DNA of 64,000 bases, from assembly GCF_000373905.1 (NCBI RefSeq), contig NZ_KB892705.1:2893183-2957182 (forward strand), given 5' to 3'. Under the pieces are notes generated by a model. That model worked only from the letters and a program-made list of their open reading frames with translations. It made no database searches and was not told the DNA's origin. The translations under genes and the position numbers were made by a program. Numbering within the stretch: the first letter of the stretch is position 1; every line of letters begins with the position of its first letter. Of the stretch, positions 1 through 7,922 are shown in pieces. The stretch comes from Mycobacterium sp. 155 (lineage in GTDB: Bacteria; Actinomycetota; Actinomycetes; Mycobacteriales; Mycobacteriaceae).

Positions 1-59
1 CTGGTGCGGGCCCGCCGGGCATTTCGAATGCAATACCCAGGACCGGAAGGAGGGAAGTC

Positions 60-1391
60 ATGATCAACAACAACCGCGACCCGTTGACCGTGCTAAATGA
101 CGCCGACCTCCCGGTTGCCCCCGATCCGCAATTCGCCGACCGGCTGCGCGCGCGTCTGGAATCAGCCCTCGCACTTCCGAATCGAACCCAAGGAGTTGTC
201 ATGACCGGCACCGATAACGCCATCGCCGCCCTGACCTCTGAACCCGCCGCCACATCATCTCCGCGGCCCGCCGCCACATCATCTCCGCGGCCCGCCGCTA
301 CATCATCTCCGCGGCCCGCCGCGGTCCCCTACCTGGCTGTGCCCAACGCCCGTGCCGCCATCGCCTGGTACGTCGAGGCGCTCGGCGCCGTGCAGGTCGG
401 CGAACCGATCGTGACGGATGACGGCCGCATCGGCCACGCCGAACTCACCCTCGCCGGCGGCACACTGTACCTGGCCGATGAGTTTCCCGAGATGGGTTTG
501 AAAGCCCCGGCGCCACAGGAGAATTCAGTAAGCTTGTTGCTACAGGTGACCGACACGGATGCGGCATTGAATCGGGCCCGCCGCCATGGTGCGCAGGTGC
601 AACGGGAGCCGTACGAGAACTATGGATCGCGCAACGCGACCATCATCGACCCGGCTGGTCACCGCTGGATGCTGGTCGGGCCGTCTACCGGTTCGCCGGC
701 GCTGATCCAGCACGGCGATGTCGGGTATGTGTCGGTGTGGGCCCCCGACCCCGACAAGGCCGCGGCGTTCTACGGGCATGTCCTGGACTGGGTCTATGAC
801 CCGGTCGCCCGCAAGGTCACCAACACGGTGCAGCACATCGGGATCTATCCGATGCCGGGTGCGCCCACGCTGTTCTGCTGCTACGCCGTCACCGACCTGG
901 ACGCGGCCCGGCGGGCCATCACCGCGGGCGGCGGGGTCGCCGGAGAAGCCCAGCCGATGGAATTCGGCACGGTCCTGGACGCCACCGATCCCAGCGGCAC
1001 GGCCTTCGCCGTGTTCCAGCCGTCCACCGAAGTCCCCCGCCCCGCCCTCAATGGCGCAGGGCCAGGCGAACTTTCGTATCTCACCTACGAAGTGACCGAT
1101 TCCGCAGCGTTCAAGGAGTTCTACGGCCGAGTGTTCTCCTGGACGTTCGAACCGGGCCATATCGACGACGGCTGGGGCATCCAGGGCAGCCAGCCGATGT
1201 CAGGCGTGGCCGGGGGCAGCTCAACCACGACCGCGGTGCCGATGTGGACCGTCGCCGATATCGATGCCGCGGTAGCCCGGGTGCGGGAGGTCGGCGGGAC
1301 AGTCCTGCAGGAACCGACCCAGCAGCCCTACGGATTGATGGCCGAGTGCGTCGACGATCAGGGCAGCCGGTTCTACCTCGGCCAGTTCTGA
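60..1391 (+). CDS. Triple VOC (glyoxalase/bleomycin-resistance fold) protein
   Basis: A 443-residue protein with three vicinal-oxygen-chelate-like modules at roughly residues 88-203, 214-325 and 338-443. The substrate cannot be told; VOC proteins include glyoxalases, dioxygenases and drug-binding proteins, and mycobacterial multi-VOC proteins of this type are mostly uncharacterised. The ATG at 60 follows a very strong Shine-Dalgarno (GGAAGGAGGG). A second ATG at 201 also has AAGGAG 5 nt upstream and could give a form lacking the first 47 residues. Residues 62-85 are three copies of PAATSSPR encoded by a perfect 24-bp repeat, forming a linker between the N-terminal segment and the first VOC module. 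The N-terminal 45 residues are charged and not VOC-like. Family call is firm, function is open. Confidence 0.85.
   Translation: MINNNRDPLTVLNDADLPVAPDPQFADRLRARLESALALPNRTQGVVMTGTDNAIAALTSEPAATSSPRPAATSSPRPAATSSPRPAAVPYLAVPNARAAIAWYVEALGAVQVGEPIVTDDGRIGHAELTLAGGTLYLADEFPEMGLKAPAPQENSVSLLLQVTDTDAALNRARRHGAQVQREPYENYGSRNATIIDPAGHRWMLVGPSTGSPALIQHGDVGYVSVWAPDPDKAAAFYGHVLDWVYDPVARKVTNTVQHIGIYPMPGAPTLFCCYAVTDLDAARRAITAGGGVAGEAQPMEFGTVLDATDPSGTAFAVFQPSTEVPRPALNGAGPGELSYLTYEVTDSAAFKEFYGRVFSWTFEPGHIDDGWGIQGSQPMSGVAGGSSTTTAVPMWTVADIDAAVARVREVGGTVLQEPTQQPYGLMAECVDDQGSRFYLGQF
243..314. repeat. 24-bp in-frame tandem repeat, three copies
   Basis: Three 24-bp units start at 243, 267 and 291; the third differs by one base (GCTACA for GCCACA) and a partial fourth follows at 315. 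The unit is a whole number of codons, so copy changes alter linker length in the VOC protein without a frameshift. Confidence 0.95.
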
Positions 1392-1439
1392 TCGCAGGCA
1401 CGCAATCATCGCGCGGTGCACGGCAGCCGATCTGCGCGA

Positions 1440-1886
1440 TTACGGCGTCGTGCGTTCGATGAGGTTCGAGAGCACCACGATACTCTCACTGCGCTCGATG
1501 TTGGCGCTCGCCCGAATGCGTTCCAGCGCCTCTTCCAGGTGTCGCATATCCCGCGCGAGTACGTGCAGGATCGCATCCGCAGTCCCGGTTACAGTTGCCG
1601 CACTGACGATTTCGGGTATGTCGACCCAGGCCGCGCGCAGCTCCGCGGGCGCGATGGTGCCATGGCAGAAGACCTGGACATAGGCCTCGGTGCGCCACCC
1701 CAGCACATTGCGATCGACCACAGTGGTGAAGCCGCGGATCACCCCCGCGGCGACCATGCGGTCCACCCGCCGCTTGACCGCAGGGGCTGACAGGTTCACC
1801 TGTTGCCCGATCTCTGCGTAGGTGGCCCTGGCGTGCTCAGTAAGCCCAGCAAGGATCCGTTCGTCGGTCTCGTCCAGATGTTCCAT
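1440..1886 (-). CDS. Lrp/AsnC-family transcriptional regulator
   Basis: A 148-residue regulator with an N-terminal winged HTH (begins MEHLDETDERIL; the helix-turn-helix lies around residues 15-50) and a C-terminal RAM/AsnC ligand-binding domain. The open frame extends 61 codons upstream, but the family always begins close to the LDxxDxxIL motif, so the ATG at 1886 was chosen. It is divergent from ddaH-rocD, the arrangement seen for Rv2324 beside Rv2323c-Rv2321c in M. tuberculosis. This context suggests that it senses an amino acid (arginine or ornithine) and controls the catabolic pair and itself from the shared intergenic region. Confidence 0.9.
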   Translation of the reverse strand: MEHLDETDERILAGLTEHARATYAEIGQQVNLSAPAVKRRVDRMVAAGVIRGFTTVVDRNVLGWRTEAYVQVFCHGTIAPAELRAAWVDIPEIVSAATVTGTADAILHVLARDMRHLEEALERIRASANIERSESIVVLSNLIERTTP

Positions 1887-1900
1887 ATCAGACCCCGATG

Positions 1901-1981
1901 CACGCAATAGAACTTCGTATCTGCGTCTATTGTGCAACGTATCGATGGTATACACGCAACAAGCAACAATTGATTGCGTGT
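1901..1981. promoter_or_regulatory. Probable Lrp/AsnC operator between regulator and ddaH
   Basis: A perfect 8-bp inverted repeat, ACACGCAA at 1952-1959 and TTGCGTGT at 1974-1981, is separated by 14 nt (about two helical turns centre to centre). A third half-site GCACGCAA (7/8) lies at 1901-1908. The array sits between the divergent regulator and ddaH, directly upstream of a TATCGT -10 candidate at 1993-1998. Binding by the neighbouring regulator is inferred. Confidence 0.6.
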
Positions 1982-1992
1982 CAGCACGTTCA

Positions 1993-1998
1993 TATCGT
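1993..1998 (+). promoter_or_regulatory. Candidate -10 box for leaderless ddaH transcript
   Basis: TATCGT fits the mycobacterial TANNNT consensus and ends 6 nt before the ATG at 2005. There is no Shine-Dalgarno before that ATG, so transcription would start at or next to the start codon. The call rests on spacing alone. Confidence 0.4.
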
Positions 1999-2004
1999 CG
2001 ATTC

Positions 2005-2859
2005 ATGACAACTCTTGGCGAGGTCATACCCGTCTCCGATGCCACTACTTCCACGCCGCGCCGAGCCATAACCCGCAGCTATGCCATGACCGAGCCCCGG
2101 TACTTCGCCGTGGAGTACGCGATCAATCCGTGGATGGACACGTCGACCCCGGTCGACCCACAGCGGGCGGTGAACCAATGGGACGCCCTGCGTCGGACGT
2201 ATCTCGATCTCGGCCACGCTGTCGACCTGGTTCCACCGCGCCCCGGGCTACCCGACATGGTCTACGCCGCCAACGGTGGCATCGTCGTGGGCGACGCCGC
2301 CGTGGTCGCGAAGTTTGCTTACCCACAGCGCGCCGCCGAGGCCGACGCCTATGCCGACTGGATGACCAGTCGAGGTCTGACGCCAGTCCGCACCGGTCAT
2401 ATCAACGAGGGGCAGGGCGACTTCCTCCTCGTAGGATCAACTCTGTTGGCGGGCTGGGGTTTTCGCACAGAACGCGATGCGCATGAGGAAGTCGCGACCA
2501 TCACGGGACTGTCGGTGGTCAGCCTGGAACTGGTCGACCCGCGTTTCTACCACCTCGACACCGCCTTGGCCGTCCTCGACAACACCACCATCGCCTACTA
2601 CCCGGCGGCTTTCACCGACGCCGGCCGGTGTCGGATAACGGAGCTGTTTCCCGACGCCATCGAGGTCACCACCGCCGACGCGAACGTCCTCGGTCTCAAC
2701 GTCGTCTCCGACGGACGCCATGTCGTGATGCCTTCGACGGCCACAGGTTTCGCGGAACAACTTCGCTCCGCCGGATTCGAGCCGATCGGTGTCGATCTCA
2801 GCGAACTGCTGAAAGGCGGCGGATCCGTGAAATGCTGCACCCTGGAGCTACACCCGTGA
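2005..2859 (+). CDS. ddaH: Dimethylarginine dimethylaminohydrolase-like amidinohydrolase
   Basis: A 284-residue guanidino-modifying enzyme of the pentein fold, homologous to Rv2323c. Members hydrolyse arginine-type guanidino groups (dimethylarginine to citrulline and dimethylamine, or related arginine/ornithine reactions). The expected catalytic elements are visible: a His in FYHLDTALAV and a nucleophilic Cys near the C-terminus in GGGSVKCCTLEL. The start at 2005 lacks a Shine-Dalgarno but has a TANNNT box 6 nt upstream; ATG at 2086 (MTEPRYFAVEYAINPW) is an alternative that starts right at the conserved domain. The stop overlaps the GTG start of rocD, so the two genes are translationally coupled. 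The exact substrate is not decidable from sequence. Confidence 0.8.
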   Translation: MTTLGEVIPVSDATTSTPRRAITRSYAMTEPRYFAVEYAINPWMDTSTPVDPQRAVNQWDALRRTYLDLGHAVDLVPPRPGLPDMVYAANGGIVVGDAAVVAKFAYPQRAAEADAYADWMTSRGLTPVRTGHINEGQGDFLLVGSTLLAGWGFRTERDAHEEVATITGLSVVSLELVDPRFYHLDTALAVLDNTTIAYYPAAFTDAGRCRITELFPDAIEVTTADANVLGLNVVSDGRHVVMPSTATGFAEQLRSAGFEPIGVDLSELLKGGGSVKCCTLELHP

Positions 2860-4097
2860 GCATGCTGCATGGCATGGACTCCGAGGTGATCAGTGCCGCC
2901 ATCGCACTCGACGAGAGTTACGTCGCACACAATTACGCCCCCTTGCCGGTGGTGGCCGCCAGCGCCGAGGGGGCATGGATCACCGATGTGACCGGCCGGC
3001 GATATCTGGACTGCCTGGCGGCATATTCGGCAGTGAACTTCGGCCACCGCAACCCGGAGATCATCGCTGCGGCGCACGCCCAGCTGGACACCCTGACGCT
3101 CGTCAGCCGCGCATTCCACGCCGATCGGCTGGCACCGTTCTGCGCCGCGCTCGCCGGGCTGTGCAACAAGGGCATGGTGCTGCCGATGAACAGCGGTGCC
3201 GAGGCCGTCGAGAGCGGCATCAAGGTCGCCCGCAAGTGGGGCACCGACGTCAAGGGCGTCACCCCCGGCCAGGGCAATATCGTGGTTGCCCACAACAACT
3301 TCCACGGTCGCACCACCACCATCATCAGTTTCTCCGACGACGAGATGGCACGCCGCGGCTTCGGTCCCTACACGCCCGGGTTCCGCTCGATACCGTTCGG
3401 CGACGCCGATGCACTGGCCGACGCGGTCGACGACAACACGGTCGCGGTACTCATCGAACCCATCCAGGGCGAGGCCGGCATCATCGTCCCGCCCGCCGAC
3501 TTCCTGCCGCGGGTACGCCAGATCTGTACCGCGCGCAACGTGCTGATGATCGCCGACGAGATCCAGTCCGGCCTCGGCCGTACCGGCCGCACCTTCGCGT
3601 GTGAGCATTGGAACGTCATCCCCGATGTCTATCTGCTGGGCAAGGCACTGGGCGGTGGTGTGCTACCCCTGTCGGCGCTGGTGGCCGACCGCGATGTGCT
3701 CGGTGTGCTGCATCCCGGCGAGCACGGTTCGACCTTCGGCGGCAACCCACTGGCCGCCGCGATCGGCAGCACCGTGGTGGCGATGCTGCAGCGTGGTGAA
3801 TTCCAGTCCCGCTCAGCCGAACTCGGCGCGCACCTGCATGCCCGGCTACAGGCATTGGTCGGCCATGGCGTGCTCGCGGTACGGGGCCTCGGCCTGTGGG
3901 CGGGTGTCGACATCGAACCAGAGCTGGGTACCGGCAAACAGCTGTGCCTGGCTCTGGCCCAGCGCGGCGTGCTGGTCAAGGATACCCACGGCTCGACGTT
4001 GCGGTTCGCCCCGCCCTTGGTGGTCACGGCTGATGAGATCGACTGGGCCGTCGATCAATTCGCCGACGCCCTCGCCGAAGCTCGCCAGTCACGTTAG
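2856..4097 (+). CDS. rocD: Ornithine aminotransferase
   Basis: A PLP-dependent class III aminotransferase of 413 residues that converts ornithine and 2-oxoglutarate to glutamate semialdehyde and glutamate. The PLP lysine is K263 in LLGKALGGG, preceded by the DEIQSGLGRTG stretch whose Asp contacts the pyridine ring. The GTG at 2856 was chosen because GGAG lies 8 nt upstream and the GTGA overlaps the ddaH stop; an in-frame ATG follows at 2862. In M. tuberculosis the equivalent is split into rocD2 and rocD1 (Rv2321c/Rv2322c), whereas here it is one intact gene. With ddaH it forms an arginine-to-glutamate catabolic operon. Confidence 0.93.
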   Translation: MSMLHGMDSEVISAAIALDESYVAHNYAPLPVVAASAEGAWITDVTGRRYLDCLAAYSAVNFGHRNPEIIAAAHAQLDTLTLVSRAFHADRLAPFCAALAGLCNKGMVLPMNSGAEAVESGIKVARKWGTDVKGVTPGQGNIVVAHNNFHGRTTTIISFSDDEMARRGFGPYTPGFRSIPFGDADALADAVDDNTVAVLIEPIQGEAGIIVPPADFLPRVRQICTARNVLMIADEIQSGLGRTGRTFACEHWNVIPDVYLLGKALGGGVLPLSALVADRDVLGVLHPGEHGSTFGGNPLAAAIGSTVVAMLQRGEFQSRSAELGAHLHARLQALVGHGVLAVRGLGLWAGVDIEPELGTGKQLCLALAQRGVLVKDTHGSTLRFAPPLVVTADEIDWAVDQFADALAEARQSR

Positions 4098-4101
4098 CCG
4101 C

Positions 4102-4158
4102 CGAGCAGACACTGCGGCCCAGGAACAACGGCGTGTCGGGTACCGGCGTGTCTGCTCG
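4102..4158 (+). terminator. Inverted repeat after rocD, possible terminator
   Basis: CGAGCAGACAC at 4102-4112 pairs perfectly with GTGTCTGCTCG at 4148-4158 around a 35-nt loop. There is no T tract. The same CGAGCAGAC core begins the hairpin at 34074, so this may be a dispersed intergenic palindrome that also ends transcription. Confidence 0.45.
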
Positions 4159-4220
4159 CGGGAGATGTTCGAGCCTCAGCCTCACACTCACCACGCCCGT
4201 CTGGACATACGATCGACCCC

Positions 4221-4610
4221 ATGGTGCGTTTCCTGGTGCGGGTGGCAGTCTTTCTCGGTTCCGCGGCGATCGGACTGCTGGTGGCGTCGCTTCTGATCCC
4301 TGGTGTATCCGTGTCGGCTTCAGGCTTTGTAACCACTGTGGTGGTGTTCGCCCTCGCGCAGTCGATACTCGCGCCGTTCATCGCGAAGATGGCCTCCCGC
4401 TATGCATCGGCGTTCCTCGGCGGCATCGGGCTGGTTTCCACGCTGGTCGCGCTGTTCTTGGCGACGGTCCTCACCCACGGGCTGTCGATCCGCGGCCTGG
4501 GTTCCTGGGTGGGGGCCACTGTGGTGGTATGGCTGGTCACGGCACTGGCTACGCTGCTGCTGCCGCTGCTGGTGGTCCGGCGCAAAGCCGGCGAAGCAAC
4601 TCCGCGATAG
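4221..4610 (+). CDS. Small integral membrane protein, phage-holin-4 (PF04020) type
   Basis: A 129-residue protein made almost entirely of four hydrophobic segments (about 4-27, 35-55, 65-88 and 95-120) with a short basic C-terminus. The length and four-helix layout fit the holin superfamily IV/YvlD-like group, which in actinobacteria are chromosomal membrane proteins, not lytic holins. The function is unknown. It stands alone between rocD and a convergent SHOCT protein. A second member of the same broad family lies at 53292-53678. Confidence 0.6.
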   Translation: MVRFLVRVAVFLGSAAIGLLVASLLIPGVSVSASGFVTTVVVFALAQSILAPFIAKMASRYASAFLGGIGLVSTLVALFLATVLTHGLSIRGLGSWVGATVVVWLVTALATLLLPLLVVRRKAGEATPR

Positions 4611-4643
4611 TCACCACTGCAGCGGATCACACATGATCCGCTG

Positions 4644-5447
4644 CTATAGCTCTGCGATGATCTGCTGCCGTTTGGCTGAGTACTCGGCGTCGGTGATGGC
4701 ACCGGTGGCGCGCAACGTCTCCAATTCCTGCAACCGTTGCGCGGTCAACGGTTGGGGAGCCTGCATGGTCGGTGCGGGTGGAGCCTGCTGCGCGGTAGTG
4801 CGACGCACCACATTTGTGACTTGTTGGCGCACCACAGGATTGGACCTGATGTCGACGGTACCGGTCATCGGTACGTTGTTGGCCTTGAGGATCCGTAAGA
4901 TCTCCAACAGCGGGCCAGCTTGTCCGGACAGATCATAGGTGCGGTGGTCCTCGTCCACGGTGAACTGGGCCGGCGTCAGTCCGCCAACCAAAGCGCTTCG
5001 TTGCCAATCGATTTGATAGTCGTTGGTGGCAGGGTCGACCAGGACGACCAGTTTGCGTCCGGTGATCAGCGGCAGTCGCGTCACGGAGGCGATGACGCGG
5101 TCCTGACTCTCGAACGGCGCCAGCCCGGGACCTTCGATGTGCAGGTCGAGCTTCACCAACGGCTGATCATTGATCTGAGTGCCGGTCTCGGCAATACCGA
5201 TGACTTGGGCCAGCGCGAGAACACCATCCTGCTCCAAGAACTGCGACTTGGCCGCGGACTTGGCGCCGTAGTTCGTGATTGCCAGGGCTATCAGGACATC
5301 CGCCGCGGTGACAAGCAGACCGGTCCAGAACATCCACCGCAGCAAGCTCGGCTCGCCGATCGCGAAATACACGACAAGAAAAATCGGCCCGACCAGACCG
5401 CCGCAGAGCAATACCCACAGCTGAGCCTTCAGATATCGCCCGATCAT
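4644..5447 (-). CDS. Membrane-anchored protein with C-terminal SHOCT domain
   Basis: A 267-residue protein. Two N-terminal membrane segments (about 8-29 and 37-57) precede a soluble middle domain, a proline/glutamine-rich linker (about 220-235) and a C-terminal SHOCT motif (LQELETLRATGAITDAEY). SHOCT is a short oligomerisation motif found at the ends of many bacterial membrane proteins. No enzymatic motif is visible. It is convergent with the preceding small membrane protein and co-directional with the cutinase-like gene, 68 bp away. Confidence 0.75.
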   Translation of the reverse strand: MIGRYLKAQLWVLLCGGLVGPIFLVVYFAIGEPSLLRWMFWTGLLVTAADVLIALAITNYGAKSAAKSQFLEQDGVLALAQVIGIAETGTQINDQPLVKLDLHIEGPGLAPFESQDRVIASVTRLPLITGRKLVVLVDPATNDYQIDWQRSALVGGLTPAQFTVDEDHRTYDLSGQAGPLLEILRILKANNVPMTGTVDIRSNPVVRQQVTNVVRRTTAQQAPPAPTMQAPQPLTAQRLQELETLRATGAITDAEYSAKRQQIIAEL

Positions 5448-5515
5448 CTGGCCTCCTCAGAACACCGACGCGAAATTGTCCGTCAGAGTATCGCCCACTC
5501 AGCCGCCAGCATCGA

Positions 5516-6343
5516 TCACATCGACGGTCTGACAGGCGCGAGCTGACTGACCGACATTGCCGGAGCCAACAGTTGATACAGCGGCCAGGTCCACGCGTAC
5601 CCGCCGGCATGCGAACGCGCGTAACCGGTGTGGATCGCCACGCCCGCCGGCGTCACTTCTTGGTCGTCGGAAATGGCGTCACAGACGGGATCGCCCACGT
5701 CGCACACGCTGATCGTGCGGGATCCGACGGACAGTGGCAGCGGGGACGTCGGCGCGTGCGCCATGATCGGCCACTGCTGTGCCATTCCCATCCCTTCCCC
5801 GGCCCACGCCGCGGTAGCGCTACCCAGGTTGTACGTCGGGTCGGCCGGCAACCGATCGCCGTCGGCGACCAACAACACGGCCGCCAGATTCGGACTGCTC
5901 GCGAGCGTTTGCAGATTTCGGTGCACCACCATCGCGCCTTGGGAGTATCCGGCCAGCACCACCTTGGTGGATGGGCACTGCTGGGTGAAGGCGGCGTACT
6001 GATTCGCCAACGCGGTGACCCCGGCATCGACGCTGTTCATGAAACCGGCCCAACCCAGCAGATTGCCGGTATCGGGGACGGCCACCGCCGGATAGTTGAC
6101 CGCCTCAGCGGTGACGGTGCGACCGTCGCGTTGGACCTGCTGCGAAAGATCCTGCAGGGACCGGTAGATCACCCGGCCCATCCCGCCATTGACCGTCGGG
6201 TTGTTCCGCTCACCTGAGCCGGCGGCACCGATCCAGTGCACGTCAGGACATTCCGGGGCGGCATGCGCCGGAGCAGCGGACAAGCCCGCGAGCCCCATGA
6301 CACCGATAGCGGCACATACCGCCACAATCCGACGACGGAACAC
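5516..6343 (-). CDS. Secreted cutinase-like serine hydrolase (Culp family)
   Basis: A 275-residue exported alpha/beta hydrolase. The signal peptide (basic FRRRIVAV start, hydrophobic core, AHA cleavage near residue 28) is followed by a cutinase domain with the GYSQG nucleophile elbow (S134), a likely catalytic Asp in CDVGDPVCD (D218) flanked by a disulfide pair (C214/C221), and a His in IHTGY (H238). Mycobacterial Culps are esterases, lipases or phospholipases at the cell surface. The frame stays open to a TTG at 6370, but the GTG at 6343 has AGGGGG 5 nt upstream and starts exactly at the signal peptide, so it was chosen. The substrate is unknown. Confidence 0.85.
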   Translation of the reverse strand: MFRRRIVAVCAAIGVMGLAGLSAAPAHAAPECPDVHWIGAAGSGERNNPTVNGGMGRVIYRSLQDLSQQVQRDGRTVTAEAVNYPAVAVPDTGNLLGWAGFMNSVDAGVTALANQYAAFTQQCPSTKVVLAGYSQGAMVVHRNLQTLASSPNLAAVLLVADGDRLPADPTYNLGSATAAWAGEGMGMAQQWPIMAHAPTSPLPLSVGSRTISVCDVGDPVCDAISDDQEVTPAGVAIHTGYARSHAGGYAWTWPLYQLLAPAMSVSQLAPVRPSM

Positions 6344-6430
6344 AGCGACCCCCTGCTCTTCCACAGACAAAGCTAGCTCACCTAGGTAGTCGCCTCAGAA
6401 ATCGCAGGCGTTACACCGCCCGCAACCGAC

Positions 6431-6469
6431 AAACAAAAGCGGCGCCCACCCGAAGGTGAGCGCCGCTTT
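6431..6469 (-). terminator. Intrinsic terminator of the str operon
   Basis: On the minus strand a long GC-rich stem (AAAGCGGCGC...GCGCCGCTTT) closes on a TTCG tetraloop and is followed by TTTTGTTTG. It lies about 100 bp after the tuf stop. This is a textbook Rho-independent terminator, uncommon in mycobacteria. Confidence 0.9.
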
Positions 6470-6491
6470 CTGCAGAGCGTCAGATCAACAA

Positions 6492-6579
6492 CTACTTGTT
6501 GATCACGTAGGCGAGCCTACTTGTTGATCACGTAGGCGGGCCTACTTGTTGATCACGTAGGCGGGCCTACTTGTTGATC
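6492..6579. repeat. 25-bp repeat of the tuf 3' end, four copies
   Basis: CTACTTGTTGATC recurs at 6492, 6517, 6542 and 6567, exactly 25 bp apart. The copy at 6567 is the real end of tuf (codons for I-N-K and stop, minus strand). The connecting bases form 14-bp palindromes (GTAGGCGGGCCTAC at 6532-6545 and 6557-6570, one variant at 6507-6520). The period is not a multiple of three, so the extra copies are non-coding 3' UTR. Confidence 0.95.
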
Positions 6580-7757
6580 TTCGTAACCCGGCCGGCGCCG
6601 ACGGTACGGCCACCTTCGCGGATCGCGAAGCGAAGGCCCTCATCCATGGCGACAGGCTGGATCAGCTTGACGGAGATGTCGGTGTTGTCACCGGGCATGA
6701 CCATCTCGGTGCCCTCCGGCAGCGTCACAACACCGGTCACGTCGGTGGTGCGGAAGTAGAACTGCGGACGGTAGTTGTTGAAGAACGGCGTGTGGCGGCC
6801 ACCCTCGTCCTTGGACAGGATGTAGACCTGGCCCTCGAAATCGGTATGCGGGGTGGTGGTGCCGGGCTTGACCACAACCTGGCCACGCTCGACGTCCTCA
6901 CGCTTGATACCACGCAGCAGCAGACCGACGTTGTCACCGGCCTGACCCTGGTCGAGCAGCTTGCGGAACATCTCGACACCGGTGACGGTGGTCTTGGTCG
7001 TGGTCGGGCGGATGCCGACGATCTCGACCTCTTCGTTGACGTTGACCACGCCGCGCTCGACGCGGCCGGTGACCACGGTGCCACGACCGGTGATGGTGAA
7101 GACGTCCTCGACGGGCATCAGGAACGGCTTGTCGGTCTCACGAACCGGATCCGGGATCGACTCGTCGACGGCATCCATCAGTTCCTCGACGGACTTGACC
7201 CACTTCTCGTCGCCTTCCAGCGCCTTGAGCGCCGAAACCCTCACGACGGGGGCGTCCTCGTCGAAGTCCTGCGCGGCCAGCAGCTCGCGGACCTCCATCT
7301 CGACGAGCTCGATGAGCTCCTCGTCGTCCACCGCGTCCGACTTGTTCAGCGCGACCAGGATGTAGGGCACACCCACCTGGCGGGCCAGCAGCACGTGCTC
7401 GCGGGTCTGCGGCATCGGGCCGTCAGTGGCGGCGACCACCAGGATGGCGCCGTCCATCTGGGCTGCACCGGTGATCATGTTCTTGATGTAGTCGGCGTGA
7501 CCCGGGGCGTCCACGTGCGCGTAGTGACGCTTCTCGGTCTGGTACTCCACGTGGGAGATGTTGATGGTGATACCGCGCTGACGCTCCTCAGGCGCATTGT
7601 CGATCTGGTCGAATGCGCGCGATTCGTTCAACTCCGGGTACTTGTCGTGCAGAACCTTGGTGATTGCTGCAGTAAGCGTGGTCTTGCCGTGGTCAACGTG
7701 ACCGATGGTCCCGATGTTGACGTGCGGCTTCGTCCGCTCGAACTTCGCCTTCGCCAC
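6567..7757 (-). CDS. tuf: Translation elongation factor EF-Tu
   Basis: A 396-residue EF-Tu, full length. It delivers aminoacyl-tRNA to the ribosomal A site as a GTP complex. The G1 motif GHVDHGKTT (from about residue 19), DAPGHADY switch II, and NKSD G4 are present, followed by the two beta-barrel domains. The start is GTG at 7757 with a strong AGGAGG about 10 nt upstream. It is last in the rpsL-rpsG-fusA-tuf operon, 165 bp after fusA, so a separate internal promoter is possible. The 3' end is followed by three extra copies of its last bases and then a strong terminator. Confidence 0.99.
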   Translation of the reverse strand: MAKAKFERTKPHVNIGTIGHVDHGKTTLTAAITKVLHDKYPELNESRAFDQIDNAPEERQRGITINISHVEYQTEKRHYAHVDAPGHADYIKNMITGAAQMDGAILVVAATDGPMPQTREHVLLARQVGVPYILVALNKSDAVDDEELIELVEMEVRELLAAQDFDEDAPVVRVSALKALEGDEKWVKSVEELMDAVDESIPDPVRETDKPFLMPVEDVFTITGRGTVVTGRVERGVVNVNEEVEIVGIRPTTTKTTVTGVEMFRKLLDQGQAGDNVGLLLRGIKREDVERGQVVVKPGTTTPHTDFEGQVYILSKDEGGRHTPFFNNYRPQFYFRTTDVTGVVTLPEGTEMVMPGDNTDISVKLIQPVAMDEGLRFAIREGGRTVGAGRVTKINK

Positions 7758-7922
7758 TGTGGTGTCCTCCTGGACTTGTTGGTGCTTTGTCTTAAAGCAG
7801 TATTGATGTGTTCAGTTGTGCGGTCTGCGAGGCTACCGGGTCACTGGCCCGTCGCCTTCGCTCGGATCGACTGCTCGACTCCGGCTCAGTTCGCGCCTCG
7901 GCCGCAAGCGGCCTTCAGTGCT
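7758..7922 (-). other. fusA-tuf intergenic region with fusA tail echo
   Basis: A 165-bp gap. It holds a perfect palindrome GGCCGCAAGCGGCC at 7900-7913, just after the fusA stop. The 19 bp at 7843-7861 match the last coding bases of fusA (7925-7943) with one mismatch, a partial tail duplication like that at tuf. The tuf Shine-Dalgarno lies at about 7767-7773. No convincing promoter could be fixed by eye. Confidence 0.6.

Noticed and set aside
4221-4610. Prophage remnant because of holin-like genes at 4221 and 53292
   Set aside because: Both are chromosomal four-helix PF04020-type proteins common in actinobacteria, and no phage genes adjoin.
6492-6579. Possible CRISPR array
   Set aside because: Repeats are 25 bp apart with almost no spacers, and there are no cas genes; the arrays at 243 and 54327 are coding minisatellites.
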